Assembly: GCA_003240855.1 (NCBI GenBank)
Contig: QFNN01000045.1
Coordinates: 1 to 20,886, forward strand
Direction of reading: 5' to 3'
DNA: 20,886 nucleotides
Source of the DNA: Sphingomonas sanxanigenens
GTDB lineage: Bacteria; Pseudomonadota; Alphaproteobacteria; Sphingomonadales; Sphingomonadaceae
Numbering within the stretch: the first letter of the stretch is position 1; each line of letters starts with the position of its first letter. This document shows positions 1-7,983 of this stretch, piece after piece. Below the pieces are notes generated by a model. It saw nothing but the letters and a program-made list of their open reading frames with translations. It did no database searches and was not told the DNA's origin. The translations under genes were made by a program, and so were the position numbers.

Positions 1-849
1 CGTGATCTGGTAAGCGCCTTTGCTGGTCAGCGCGCGATATTTCACATCGAGCAGCGGCAGCACGCCAGTGTAGAAGTGCGGCGTGATTGTCAGGTCGCGA
101 TTGGGGGCGACCTGGAAATAATAGGGCAGGGCGATGTCGAGCCCGTTGACCCGGTTATACTGGACGTCAGGCACCAGCAGGCCCGATCCAGCGCTGTTAT
201 CGCTGGGGCTGGAAAGCCCGGGCAGCGGGATCAGCGGCAGCCCGAACAGTTCGATCCGCGCGCCGTGATAATAGATGCGCCCCTTGTCGGGATTATAGAT
301 CACGCGCGCCGCGCTGACCTTCCAGGTAGGGTTCTTGGGGCAGCCTTTGTCGTCGACGACCGCGCACGGCGTGTAGGCCGCGTGATCAAGCGTCGAGATA
401 TTGTCCTTGCGGGTGCCGCGCAGCGCGGCGAGCCGGCCGCCATCCTCCATCACGATCAGCAGGTTCTCGACGACGCCGTCCTTCAGCGTGTCGGTGAGGT
501 CGGTCGAATCGCCATAGGCGACATCGCCCTGCGGATTGGTGACGGCGACGTTTCCGGTGGCTGTCACCTGACCCGACTTCCGGTTCCACACCACCTTGTC
601 GGCGCGCAGCCGGTTGCCTTCGCGGAACATGCGCACGTCGCCTGATGCGGTGACGATATCATCGTCGCGGCCATAGAGAATCTGGTCGGCGCTGAACTCG
701 ACGACATTATCCTGATCGGTTGCGGCCGTAGGCGAGGGCGGCGGCGGCAGGCTCTGGCGCGGGCCAAGATCCTGCGCGTTGACGGCGGACGAAACGAGGC
801 CGGCGGCGACGGGCAGAGCCACAAAAAGAAACGACCGACTGCTCGACAC
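1..849 (-). CDS. lptD: LPS-assembly protein LptD, N-terminal part (partial)
   Basis: LptD is the outer-membrane beta-barrel that, with the lipoprotein LptE, inserts lipopolysaccharide into the outer leaflet. The visible 283 codons run off the left edge in frame. The start is a GTG at 849; no in-frame ATG precedes it. Residues 1-24 look like a Sec signal peptide (polar SSSRS, then FLFVALPVAAGLVSSAVNA) with cleavage before QDLG. A proline-rich linker follows, then an OstA-type beta-jellyroll domain from about residue 45, with repeats such as YGRDDDIVTASGDVRMF and ATGNVAVTNPQGDVAYG. The last visible residues (LPYYFQVAPNRDLTITPHF) enter the barrel. The gene diverges from pepA across 163 bp. Alphaproteobacterial lptD is often followed by surA and pdxA, which would lie outside the window. 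The family call is firm and the start less so. Confidence 0.9.
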   Translation of the reverse strand, partial: MSSSRSFLFVALPVAAGLVSSAVNAQDLGPRQSLPPPPSPTAATDQDNVVEFSADQILYGRDDDIVTASGDVRMFREGNRLRADKVVWNRKSGQVTATGNVAVTNPQGDVAYGDSTDLTDTLKDGVVENLLIVMEDGGRLAALRGTRKDNISTLDHAAYTPCAVVDDKGCPKNPTWKVSAARVIYNPDKGRIYYHGARIELFGLPLIPLPGLSSPSDNSAGSGLLVPDVQYNRVNGLDIALPYYFQVAPNRDLTITPHFYTGVLPLLDVKYRALTSKGAYQIT

Positions 850-1012
850 ACCAACCCCTTTGACCCGCCTTCGACGGCGTCTGAAACGCCGCCTATCGCA
901 CCGGAAGAGGCGGCCCGCAATCTCTTGGGGTGCGGCGGTTCAATTTCGCGCCAAGCTGTCCTACATGGTCGGCGCACGCCCATGGGCTGAAAAGAACAAG
1001 TAAGGAAGACTG

Positions 1013-2485
1013 ATGCGTTTGAGCTTCGCTGCAGCGCGCCCCGAAGGCGCCTTCGATCTTGCGATTCTGTCACCGAGCGGGGGCGCGCAGCCGCCTAGGG
1101 TTTCCGGGCTCGATCCGCAGGACGAAGCGCTGGCGGCGGCGGCGGTCAAGGCGGCGCGGTTTGAAGGCGAGGCCGGAGCGATCGCGGAGCTTTTCGCGCG
1201 GGTCGATGGGGAATCGCGTCGCCTGCTGGTAACGGGCGCGGGCGCGGGTTCGATCCGCGACCTCGAACGCGTCGGCGCGGCGTTGACCGCGCGCCTGCTG
1301 ACCTCGGGCGCTGAGAAGCTTGTCGTGGACCTGACCGGCGCGACGCTGACCGCCGAGAGTGTCGCTTCGCTCGCCACGGGTCTCGTGCTGCGCGGCTGGC
1401 GCTACGACGTCTATCGCACCAAGCTGCCCGCGAAGGCCAAGCCGACGCTCGACGAGATCGTCATTGTCGGCGCGCCCGAAGGCAGTGAAGCGGCCTGGGA
1501 AATCGCCAGCGCCGTGGCCGAGGGAGTGGCCTTCACGCGCGAACTGGTCACCGAGCCGGCGAATATCCTCTATCCTGAAAGCTTCGTCGAACGCTGCCTC
1601 CACCTGCGCGATCTGGGCGTGGAGATTGAAGTGCTCGACGAGCCGGCCATGCGCAAGCTCGGCATGGGCGCGCTGCTCGGCGTCGCGCAGGGATCGCGCC
1701 GCGCGCCGCGTCTGTTGGTGATGCGCTGGGATGGCACTGGCGGGGCGGAAACAAGCCCGGTGGCTTTCGTCGGCAAGGGCGTAACCTTCGACACTGGCGG
1801 CATCTCGATCAAGCCCGCTGCGGGCATGGAAGACATGAAATGGGACATGGGCGGCGCCGGCGCTGTGGCAGGCGCGATCAAGGCGCTCGCGCTGCGCAAG
1901 GCGAATGCGCACATCGTGGGCGTTTGCGGCCTTGTGGAGAATATGCCCGATGGCGACGCCCAGCGTCCCGGCGATGTCGTCACCTCCATGTCGGGGCAGA
2001 CGATCGAGGTTATCAATACCGATGCCGAAGGGCGGCTGGTGCTGTGCGACGCGCTCACCTGGGTCCAGCAAAAATATGCACCCAAGACGATCGTCGACCT
2101 CGCGACGCTGACCGGCGCGATGATCATCAGCCTTGGTAGCGAGCATGGCGGGCTGTTCTCGAACGACGATTCGCTGGCTGACGAGCTGCTCGCGGCGGGC
2201 AAGGCGGCCGGTGATCCGCTGTGGCGCTTCCCGCTCTCCGACGCTTATAACAAGCTGATCGACAGCCCGATCGCCGACATGAAGAATGTCGGCCCGCGTG
2301 GCGCCGGCTCGATCACCGCGGCGCAGTTTCTCAAGCGCTACATCCACGAAGGCGTGCGCTGGGCGCATCTCGACATCGCCGGCATGGTCTGGGCCGACAA
2401 GCCCGGCGCGGTTTGGGACAAGGGCGCAACCGGCTTCGGCGTGCGCCTGCTCGATCGCTTCGTCGCCGATAATTTCGAGAAGTGA
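1013..2485 (+). CDS. pepA: Leucyl aminopeptidase (M17 family, PepA)
   Basis: This is a cytosolic, two-metal aminopeptidase that removes N-terminal leucine and other residues from peptides. The 490-residue length is normal for the family. The first roughly 170 residues are the variable N-terminal domain. The catalytic domain shows the M17 metal and active-site segments: VGKGVTFDTGGISIKP with the metal-binding Lys and Asp, MKWDMGGAGAV, and the signature NTDAEGRLVLCDAL with Asp, Glu and the catalytic Arg. The ATG at 1013 has a good Shine-Dalgarno AAGGAAG at 1002-1008. holC begins 10 bp after the stop, an order common in proteobacteria, so the two are probably co-transcribed. In some gammaproteobacteria PepA also binds DNA; nothing here tests that. 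Confidence 0.96.
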   Translation: MRLSFAAARPEGAFDLAILSPSGGAQPPRVSGLDPQDEALAAAAVKAARFEGEAGAIAELFARVDGESRRLLVTGAGAGSIRDLERVGAALTARLLTSGAEKLVVDLTGATLTAESVASLATGLVLRGWRYDVYRTKLPAKAKPTLDEIVIVGAPEGSEAAWEIASAVAEGVAFTRELVTEPANILYPESFVERCLHLRDLGVEIEVLDEPAMRKLGMGALLGVAQGSRRAPRLLVMRWDGTGGAETSPVAFVGKGVTFDTGGISIKPAAGMEDMKWDMGGAGAVAGAIKALALRKANAHIVGVCGLVENMPDGDAQRPGDVVTSMSGQTIEVINTDAEGRLVLCDALTWVQQKYAPKTIVDLATLTGAMIISLGSEHGGLFSNDDSLADELLAAGKAAGDPLWRFPLSDAYNKLIDSPIADMKNVGPRGAGSITAAQFLKRYIHEGVRWAHLDIAGMVWADKPGAVWDKGATGFGVRLLDRFVADNFEK

Positions 2486-2495
2486 GCGCCGGGCG

Positions 2496-2936
2496 GTGCA
2501 GGTCGATTTCTACCACCTGACCGCCCGCCCCATTGAGGCGGTGCTGCCGCGCATCGCCGAACGCGTGGTAGAGGGCGGCGGCCGCCTGCTGGTGGTCGCC
2601 GCCGACGCCGCGCAACGCGATGCGCTCGACCGTATGCTGTGGTCCTACGCCGCTGACAGTTTTCTGCCGCATGCCCAGGTTGGCGCGGGCGACGAGTCCG
2701 ACCAGCCGGTGCTGATCGCTCCCGGTCCCGTGTCGCTGAACGCCGCGCGTAACATCGCGCTGGTCGATGGCCTGTGGCGCGAAGAGGCGACGGGCTTCGA
2801 TCGCGCCTTCCACTTCTTCGACGACGAGGCGATCGAGGCCGCGCGCGCTGCCTGGCGGTCGCTCGCCGACCGCGATGGGGTCGAGCGCCGCTACTGGAAG
2901 CAGGACGAATCCGGCCGCTGGAGCCGGGTGGCCTGA
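2496..2936 (+). CDS. holC: DNA polymerase III subunit chi
   Basis: The chi subunit connects the clamp-loader complex (through psi, where present) to single-stranded DNA-binding protein. The 146-residue product begins MQVDFYHLTARPIEAVLPRI, the typical N-terminus of alphaproteobacterial HolC. Later segments also match the family: GGGRLLVVAADAAQRDALDRMLW and a glycine/proline region followed by NIALVDG. The start is a GTG at 2496, chosen because it gives the conserved MQVDFYHL beginning. The open frame continues upstream but overlaps pepA with no conserved sequence. No strong Shine-Dalgarno is visible, which fits translational coupling to pepA, whose stop lies 10 bp upstream. Two small hairpins follow the gene. 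Confidence 0.9.
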   Translation: MQVDFYHLTARPIEAVLPRIAERVVEGGGRLLVVAADAAQRDALDRMLWSYAADSFLPHAQVGAGDESDQPVLIAPGPVSLNAARNIALVDGLWREEATGFDRAFHFFDDEAIEAARAAWRSLADRDGVERRYWKQDESGRWSRVA

Positions 2937-2941
2937 AGCCC

Positions 2942-2991
2942 GCGCTTGCGGAAGCGCCCCCGAGCGACTAGGGGAGCGCCACTTTCCCCTA
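2942..2991 (+). terminator. Two adjacent short hairpins between holC and ndk (possible terminator)
   Basis: Two perfect inverted repeats lie in the 89 bp gap. The first is GCGCTT (2942-2947) with AAGCGC (2952-2957) around a four-base loop. The second is TAGGGGA (2969-2975) with TCCCCTA (2985-2991) around a nine-base loop. Neither is followed by a T-run, so intrinsic termination is uncertain. They could also form a leader structure for ndk. Confidence 0.3.
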
Positions 2992-3025
2992 ATCCATCCT
3001 CAACCAGACATGGAGCCCAACGGCC

Positions 3026-3448
3026 ATGGCCGCGACTCGCACCTTTTCGATCATCAAGCCCGACGCCACGCGTCGTAACCTGACCGGCGCCGTCACCAAG
3101 ATGCTTGAGGAGGCCGGCCTGCGCGTCGTCGCCTCGAAGCGCATCCAGATGACCAAGGATCAGGCCGAGGGCTTCTACGCTGTCCACAAGGAACGCCCCT
3201 TCTTCAACGATCTGGTTAGCTTCATGATCTCGGGCCCTGTCGTCGTGCAGGTGCTCGAGGGCGAGAACGCCGTGCAGCGCAACCGCGACATCATGGGCGC
3301 GACCAACCCGGCCAATGCCGAGCCGGGCACGATCCGCAAGGAACTGGCCGAATCGATCGAGGCGAACAGCGTTCACGGTTCGGACAGCGAAGAGAATGCC
3401 GCGATCGAGATCGCCTATTTTTTCAAGCCGGAAGAAATTGTCGGCTGA
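3026..3448 (+). CDS. ndk: Nucleoside diphosphate kinase
   Basis: Ndk transfers the gamma phosphate between nucleoside triphosphates and diphosphates and so balances the NTP and dNTP pools. The 140-residue length is normal. The active-site loop reads NSVHGSDS, with the phosphorylated histidine at residue 117. The N-terminal TFSIIKPDATRRN and the GPVVVQVLEGENAV and MGATNPANAEPGTIR segments are family hallmarks. The ATG at 3026 gives the canonical start, but its Shine-Dalgarno is weak (CAACGG just upstream). The last 11 bases overlap the likely TTG start of the following acetyltransferase gene. Confidence 0.97.
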   Translation: MAATRTFSIIKPDATRRNLTGAVTKMLEEAGLRVVASKRIQMTKDQAEGFYAVHKERPFFNDLVSFMISGPVVVQVLEGENAVQRNRDIMGATNPANAEPGTIRKELAESIEANSVHGSDSEENAAIEIAYFFKPEEIVG

Positions 3449-3968
3449 TCCTGCGCCGCGTGGCATCCGCCGCTGCGGCCCTCAGGATGCGGCGGCGCTG
3501 GCTCTGGTCGGCGCCGCCACTTTCCTCGAAACCTATGCCTGGATGATCGCGGGCGACGATATCGTCGCACATGTCCGCGAGCGCCACGACACGGCGAGCT
3601 ATGCCACCTTCCTGGCCGATCCCCACTGCGCCTTGTGGATCGCCGAGGCGGATCGCGGTGCGGCCATCGGCTTCGCGTTGCTCACCCCGCCCGACCTGCC
3701 GGTAGAGACCGGACCCGCCGATGCCGAGCTTCGTCGCATTTATCTGCTGTCGCGCTATCAGGGTGGCGGCGCCGGGAAGCGTCTGTTCGCGGCGGTCGCC
3801 GACGAGGCGAGCGCACGAGGCAAGAAGCGCCTGCTGATCGGCGTCGCCAAGCAGAATGAAAAGGCGATCGCCTTCTATCAACGGCAGGGCGCCGCGATCA
3901 TCGGCGAACGCGCCTTCCGCGTCGGGGACGAGACGTTTGAGGATTTCGTGCTGGCGCTGGCTCTTTAG
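3438..3968 (+). CDS. GNAT-family N-acetyltransferase
   Basis: This is a predicted 176-residue acetyl-CoA-dependent acyltransferase with unknown substrate. The GNAT fold is recognisable from FLETYAWMIAGDDIVAHV near the N-terminus, then IYLLSRYQGGGAGKRLFAAV (acetyl-CoA loop QGGGAGK near residues 108-114), then LLIGVAKQNEKAIAFYQRQGA, the usual late strand-helix with the N-x-x-A-x-x-F-Y motif. I placed the start at TTG 3438, which overlaps ndk by 11 bp. It is the only plausible start before the conserved region, and a GGAAG lies just upstream inside ndk, although its spacing is short. The frame upstream is open but lies entirely inside ndk. The gene ends 7 bp before the convergent gene's stop. 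Confidence 0.8.
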   Translation: MSADPAPRGIRRCGPQDAAALALVGAATFLETYAWMIAGDDIVAHVRERHDTASYATFLADPHCALWIAEADRGAAIGFALLTPPDLPVETGPADAELRRIYLLSRYQGGGAGKRLFAAVADEASARGKKRLLIGVAKQNEKAIAFYQRQGAAIIGERAFRVGDETFEDFVLALAL

Positions 3969-3975
3969 GCCGGCC

Positions 3976-4629
3976 TCACTTCACGGACGAAATCGCTTTC
4001 CAGCGCGCGTCGATCTTCCTGCGCGCGTCGTCCTCGCTGACATGCTCGACCAGCGACAGGCCGCGCAGGCGGATCGTGGCCCCGCCGAACATCTTGCCGT
4101 CGAGGACATAGCCGATGTCGTAGATGGCGACGTCGCTGTGCGGGGCGCCATCGACCAGGTAGCGCGTGGTGATCGCGACGGGGAGGCGAGCGTCGCCGCG
4201 CGTCTTTTCGCCCATCCTCGCGTCGGTCCGCGCCTTCTTCAGGCGATCGCCGAACCATGCCGAATCGATGCGCGCGTCGCCCGCTGTTTCGACGGAGCGC
4301 ACATCAAGCGGCGTCGGGAAGGCGATATTCTGGCCCTGGATCACCTGATCACCCTTCACCGGGCTGAGCGACAGCGCTTTGCCGCCACGGACTGTGCTGG
4401 CCTTCAGCGCGAGCGTCGCGGCCTTCGCGTCGGCGGCTTGCTCGTCATGTTGCTTGTCGGCGCGCTGGGCGGTGCGGTCGGCATAGTTGTTCCAAAGCGT
4501 CAGCGCCGAGATGATCACCGCGACCACGCCCAGCGCTTCGCCCAGCGTGATCCAGCGCCGCCGAATCGCCGCCGCTTCGGCCGCCTGTTCCTTGTGCGCC
4601 TCAATCTCTGGCGTTGGTCCGTCGCTCAT
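3976..4629 (-). CDS. Membrane-anchored protein of unknown function
   Basis: I do not recognise this 217-residue protein. Visible features are a charged, glutamate- and alanine-rich N-terminus (residues 1-25), one hydrophobic segment at about residues 27-46 (ITLGEALGVVAVIISALTLW), then a charged, probably helical stretch (about 47-75, ADRTAQRADKQHDEQAADAK). A soluble C-terminal domain of about 140 residues follows, with LPVAITTRYLVDGAPHSDVAIYDIGYVL and FGGATIRLRGLSLVEHV. The layout suggests a single-pass inner-membrane protein with a periplasmic domain, which is inference. Its ATG overlaps the stop of the MmcQ/YjbR-like gene by 4 bp (ATGA at 4626-4629), so it is probably translationally coupled and last in the purM-purN-mmcQ operon. 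Confidence 0.75.
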   Translation of the reverse strand: MSDGPTPEIEAHKEQAAEAAAIRRRWITLGEALGVVAVIISALTLWNNYADRTAQRADKQHDEQAADAKAATLALKASTVRGGKALSLSPVKGDQVIQGQNIAFPTPLDVRSVETAGDARIDSAWFGDRLKKARTDARMGEKTRGDARLPVAITTRYLVDGAPHSDVAIYDIGYVLDGKMFGGATIRLRGLSLVEHVSEDDARRKIDARWKAISSVK

Positions 4630-5006
4630 CGTTCGCCTGCCTCTAGCAGCCGCGCGGGCGCGACCATTTTCCAGCTTTGCACGATGCGGTCGCCGACGCG
4701 GCTCCAGTCTGCCTCCGCCGCGCCGATACGCATCGCCACCCAGCCGGCGGGGCCGAGATAGGGCGGCGAATAATAAAAATCGGGATCAGCCTCGACCAGC
4801 ATCGCCTGCTCCTCAAGCCCTGACGTCTTGACCACGACCGCCGTATCGCCGTCGCCATGATGATTATGCCACAGATAGGCGAAGAACTTGCCCTTCACGA
4901 TATGGAATCCCGGCGCGCCGCGCGAAAGTCGTTCAGCGGTTTCGGGAAGCGTCAGCGCAATGGCGCGTACGCGCTCAAGCGCTGCTGCAAGATCGGAACT
5001 GAGCAC
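4626..5006 (-). CDS. MmcQ/YjbR family protein
   Basis: This small protein (126 residues from the GTG at 5006) belongs to the MmcQ/YjbR family, which has a CyaY-like fold and is often labelled DNA-binding without a firmly known role. Family features are VRAIALTLPETAERLSRGAPGFHIVKGKFFAYL at the N-terminus (the LPET-E-x-x-x-x-G-x-P-x-F pattern), a middle strand region TAVVVKTSG, DPDFYYSPPYLGPAGWVAM and a C-terminal DRIVQSWKMVAPARL helix. GTG 5006 puts the first residue just before the conserved part. TTG 5024, with AAGGG upstream, is an alternative that adds six residues. The gene overlaps the 3' end of purN by about 30 bp and the next gene by 4 bp, so it is read from the purine operon. Confidence 0.82.
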   Translation of the reverse strand: MLSSDLAAALERVRAIALTLPETAERLSRGAPGFHIVKGKFFAYLWHNHHGDGDTAVVVKTSGLEEQAMLVEADPDFYYSPPYLGPAGWVAMRIGAAEADWSRVGDRIVQSWKMVAPARLLEAGER

Positions 5007-5577
5007 GCGACACGAACTCCGCAAGCGCCCTTGGATACAGCTTATGTTCCTCGATCAGCACGCGCGCGGCAAGGCTTTCCGGGGTATCGTGGGCAAGGAC
5101 CGGAACCTCAGCCTGCGCGAGCACAGGGCCGTCGTCCAGCTCCGCTGTCACTTCGTGCACCGATACGCCGTGGACCGTATCGCCCACCTCGATCGCGCGG
5201 GCATGGGTGTCGAGCCCCTTATATTTGGGAAGGAGCGAGGGGTGGATGTTGATCATCCGGCCTGCCCATTTCTCGACGAATCCCGGCGAGAGCAGGCGCA
5301 TATAGCCGGCCAGGGCGACGAAGGAGACGCCAGCCTCGCGCAGCGCCGCATCGACAAGCGCGTCGAACTCTGCGCGCTTCAGGCCGACATGGCTGTGCGC
5401 CCAAGTGGGGATACCCATCGCTGCGGCCGCTTTCAGCCCGGCGGCTTCGGGATCGTTCGATCCGACTAAGGCGACCTCATAGGGACAGGCCGGATCGCGC
5501 GCCGCCTCTGCGAGCGCGATCATGTTGGATCCTCGCCCGGAAATAAGAACGCCGACCCTGGCGCGGTCAGGCGTCAT
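4975..5577 (-). CDS. purN: Phosphoribosylglycinamide formyltransferase (GART)
   Basis: PurN formylates glycinamide ribonucleotide using 10-formyltetrahydrofolate, the third step of de novo purine synthesis. The 200-residue protein begins MTPDRARVGVLISGRGSNM, the phosphate-binding GRGSN loop. It carries the catalytic segment MINIHPSLLPKYKG (Asn and His of N-x-HPSLLP) and the catalytic aspartate in VHEVTAELDDGPVLAQ. The ATG at 5577 places the conserved strand at once; the frame stays open upstream into purM but lacks family sequence there. purN overlaps the end of purM by 11 bp, which implies translational coupling of consecutive pathway enzymes. Confidence 0.96.
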   Translation of the reverse strand: MTPDRARVGVLISGRGSNMIALAEAARDPACPYEVALVGSNDPEAAGLKAAAAMGIPTWAHSHVGLKRAEFDALVDAALREAGVSFVALAGYMRLLSPGFVEKWAGRMINIHPSLLPKYKGLDTHARAIEVGDTVHGVSVHEVTAELDDGPVLAQAEVPVLAHDTPESLAARVLIEEHKLYPRALAEFVSRAQFRSCSSA

Positions 5578-6661
5578 GCGTGGCCGACCAGGCGGCGCGG
5601 GCGCTCCATGTCTCGGCGCCGCCCGCAACGGTGCAGCCGCGCGCGCCCGCTTCGATCCGGCCAATGCCGAACACCGTCTCGCCTGCCGCCGTCAGCGCGG
5701 CGCTGACCTCCGCAACCTCGCTTTCGGCGACGACGATCGCCATGCCGACGCCGCAGTTAAAGGTGCGCGCCATTTCTTCGGGCTCGATCGCGCCCTGCGC
5801 CTGCAGGAAGGCCATCAGCCGCGGCTGCGGCCACGCATCGGCATCGACATGCGCATGAAGCCCTTCGGGCAGGACGCGCGGGATATTCTCGAGCAGGCCG
5901 CCGCCCGTGATATGCGCCATCGCGGCGACCTTGCCCGCGCGGACGAGCGGGAGGAGCGACTTCACATAGAGTCGCGTGGGCGCCATCAGCGCGTCGATCA
6001 GCAGCGTCTCGATATCGAACGGGGCCGGGCGGTCGAGCTTCCAGCCCTTGTCGGCCGCGAGGCGGCGAACGAGCGAGAAGCCATTGCTGTGCACGCCCGA
6101 CGAAGCGAGGCCGAGGATTGCGTCGCCCGCCTTCACCCGCTTGCCGGTCAGCGCCTGCGATCGTTCGACCGCGCCGACGCAGAAACCGGCAAGATCATAG
6201 TCGCCCGCCGCATACATGCCGGGCATCTCTGCCGTCTCGCCGCCGATCAGCGCGCAGCCGGCGATTCGGCAGCCCTCGGCGATGCCCGCGATCACGCGCT
6301 CCGCAACGCCGGCTTCCAGCTTCCCGGTCGCATAATAATCGAGGAAGAACAGCGGTTCCGCGCCCTGCACGATCAGATCATTGGCGCACATGGCGACAAG
6401 ATCGATGCCGACGCCGTCGTGCCGGCCATGCTCGATCGCGAGCTTGAGCTTGGTGCCCACGCCGTCATTGGCGGCGACGAGCAGCGGATCGTCATAGCCC
6501 GCCGCCTTCAGGTCGAAGAATCCGCCGAAGCCGCCGAGTTCGGCATCGGCGCCGGGGCGGCGCGTGGCTTTCGCAAGCGGCGCGATCGCTTTCACCAGCG
6601 CGTTTCCGGCGGCGATCGAGACGCCCGCCTGGGCATATGTATAGGGCTTGTCGTCGGTCAT
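5567..6661 (-). CDS. purM: Phosphoribosylformylglycinamidine cyclo-ligase (AIR synthetase)
   Basis: PurM closes the imidazole ring in de novo purine synthesis (FGAM plus ATP to AIR). The 364-residue length is typical. Family segments are YAQAGVSIAAGNALV near the N-terminus, the ATP-binding stretch NDGVGTKLKLA, IDLVAMCANDLIVQGAEPLFFLDYYA, the GGETAEMPGMY motif and SSGVHSNGFSLVR. The ATG at 6661 follows TAGGCGG. It is the first gene of a leftward operon purM-purN-mmcQ-unknown and diverges from the DUF2066-like gene across only 59 bp, so both promoters must be packed into that gap; I cannot pick them out confidently. Confidence 0.97.
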   Translation of the reverse strand: MTDDKPYTYAQAGVSIAAGNALVKAIAPLAKATRRPGADAELGGFGGFFDLKAAGYDDPLLVAANDGVGTKLKLAIEHGRHDGVGIDLVAMCANDLIVQGAEPLFFLDYYATGKLEAGVAERVIAGIAEGCRIAGCALIGGETAEMPGMYAAGDYDLAGFCVGAVERSQALTGKRVKAGDAILGLASSGVHSNGFSLVRRLAADKGWKLDRPAPFDIETLLIDALMAPTRLYVKSLLPLVRAGKVAAMAHITGGGLLENIPRVLPEGLHAHVDADAWPQPRLMAFLQAQGAIEPEEMARTFNCGVGMAIVVAESEVAEVSAALTAAGETVFGIGRIEAGARGCTVAGGAETWSARAAWSATHDA

Positions 6662-6720
6662 CTGTGCCGCCTAGCCACAACGCGCTTGGATTTCCACCGC
6701 CAACACGCCAGAAGGGCGCC

Positions 6721-7983
6721 GTGATCGCAATGCCGCGCTTGTCCAGACTGACCCCGCCGCTCGTCGCCCTCTCGCTTTTAGCGGGGCTGAGCGCGGTGGT
6801 GCGCGCTCAATTGGAAGGATCGAACCGCGGCGTTCCGCCGATCGACAGCTCGTCGAGCCTTGAGGTGAGCGGGGTCGAGGTCGATATTTCCGCTCCCACC
6901 GCCGACGCCGCTCGATTGGGGGGGTGGCGACTGGCGCAGCGCAAGGGCTGGCAGTTGTTGTGGCAGCGCACGCATGGCGGCGCGGCGCCAGCGCTGTCCG
7001 ATTCGGCGCTCGACAGCATGGTCGCGGGCATTGTCGTCGAGGATGAGCAGATCGGCCCGCACCGTTATGTCGCGCGGCTGGGCGTGTTGTTCGATCGTGC
7101 GCGCACCGGCGAGGTTCTCGGCATTGGCGGGCAGGCCGCGCGTTCGGCCCCGATGCTCGTCATCCCGGTGGAATGGAGCGGCGGCGCGGCGCAGAGCTTT
7201 GAACTGCGCAATCCCTGGCAGGAAGCCTGGGCGCGTTTCCGCACCGGCAACAGCAGCATCGATTATGTCCGTGCGACCGGCACCGGAGCCGATCCGCTGC
7301 TCCTCAACAATGCGCAAACGCTGCGCCCTGGCCGCGGCTGGTGGCGCTTCCTGCTCGACGGCTATGGCGCGGCCGACGTTCTGGTCCCGCAGGTCGAGCT
7401 TCAGCGGCTGTGGCCCGGCGGCCCTGTGATCGGGCGTTTCACGGCTTTCCACGGGCCTGACAAGCGGCTGATCGGGCGTTTCGCCCTGCGCGTCGAAAAT
7501 CCCGATGCGCTGCCCAAGCTGCTCGACGAAGGCGTCAGGCGGATCGATGCGCTTTATGCGCAGGCCCTCGCGATGGGGCAGCTTCGCCCCGATCCGTCGC
7601 TGGTGATCGAGGAGCCGGTCGATACCGACGCGCTGGAGGACAGCCTGGCGCTGGCTCCGGAAGAGAATACCGCACTCGTCGGCGGCGCGCCGACTGCGGG
7701 CGCGGCGACCGTGACTGTCCAATTCGACACGCCCGACGCCGCTTCGGTGGATGCGGTCGAAGCGGCGCTGCGCGGCGTGCCCGACGTAAAGTCCGCCGTT
7801 ACGTCCAGCCTCGCGCTGGGCGGCGTTTCGGTGATGAAGGTGACGGTGCTGGGCGATGTCGCCGCGTTCCGTTCGGCCCTTGCCGCGCGCGGCTGGCAGG
7901 TGCAGGGCGCCGGCGATACGATCCGCATCCGGCGCGCGGCCGCTCCGCCGTCGCCAAGCCCGAGCACGACCGGACGGCAATGA
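6721..7983 (+). CDS. Exported DUF2066-like protein with C-terminal HMA-like fold
   Basis: This is a predicted periplasmic protein of 420 residues (GTG start 6721). The GTG is placed because AGAAGGG lies about 5 bp upstream; the ATG at 6730 is the alternative and would leave that site 13 bp away. Residues 1-33 form a signal peptide (arginine, then LTPPLVALSLLAGLSAVV, cleavage after RA before QLEG). The region to about residue 280 (WRLAQRKGWQLLWQR, then YVARLGVLFDRARTGEVL) resembles DUF2066 proteins. After an acidic linker rich in E, L and A, the last 90 residues (TVTVQFDTPDAASVDAVEAAL to IRIRR) look like a ferredoxin-like or heavy-metal-associated fold, but lack the metal-binding CxxC. The function is unknown. 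It overlaps hdaA by 4 bp (ATGA). Confidence 0.7.
   Translation: MIAMPRLSRLTPPLVALSLLAGLSAVVRAQLEGSNRGVPPIDSSSSLEVSGVEVDISAPTADAARLGGWRLAQRKGWQLLWQRTHGGAAPALSDSALDSMVAGIVVEDEQIGPHRYVARLGVLFDRARTGEVLGIGGQAARSAPMLVIPVEWSGGAAQSFELRNPWQEAWARFRTGNSSIDYVRATGTGADPLLLNNAQTLRPGRGWWRFLLDGYGAADVLVPQVELQRLWPGGPVIGRFTAFHGPDKRLIGRFALRVENPDALPKLLDEGVRRIDALYAQALAMGQLRPDPSLVIEEPVDTDALEDSLALAPEENTALVGGAPTAGAATVTVQFDTPDAASVDAVEAALRGVPDVKSAVTSSLALGGVSVMKVTVLGDVAAFRSALAARGWQVQGAGDTIRIRRAAAPPSPSPSTTGRQ

Noticed and set aside
76..645. An open frame of 189 codons on the plus strand
   Set aside because: It lies antisense to lptD, whose signal peptide and OstA-type domain are clear on the minus strand.
875..891. A 6 bp hairpin (CGGCGT/ACGCCG) just upstream of the lptD start
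   Set aside because: It is short and GC-rich, of a kind expected by chance at this base composition; no T-run or motif supports a function.
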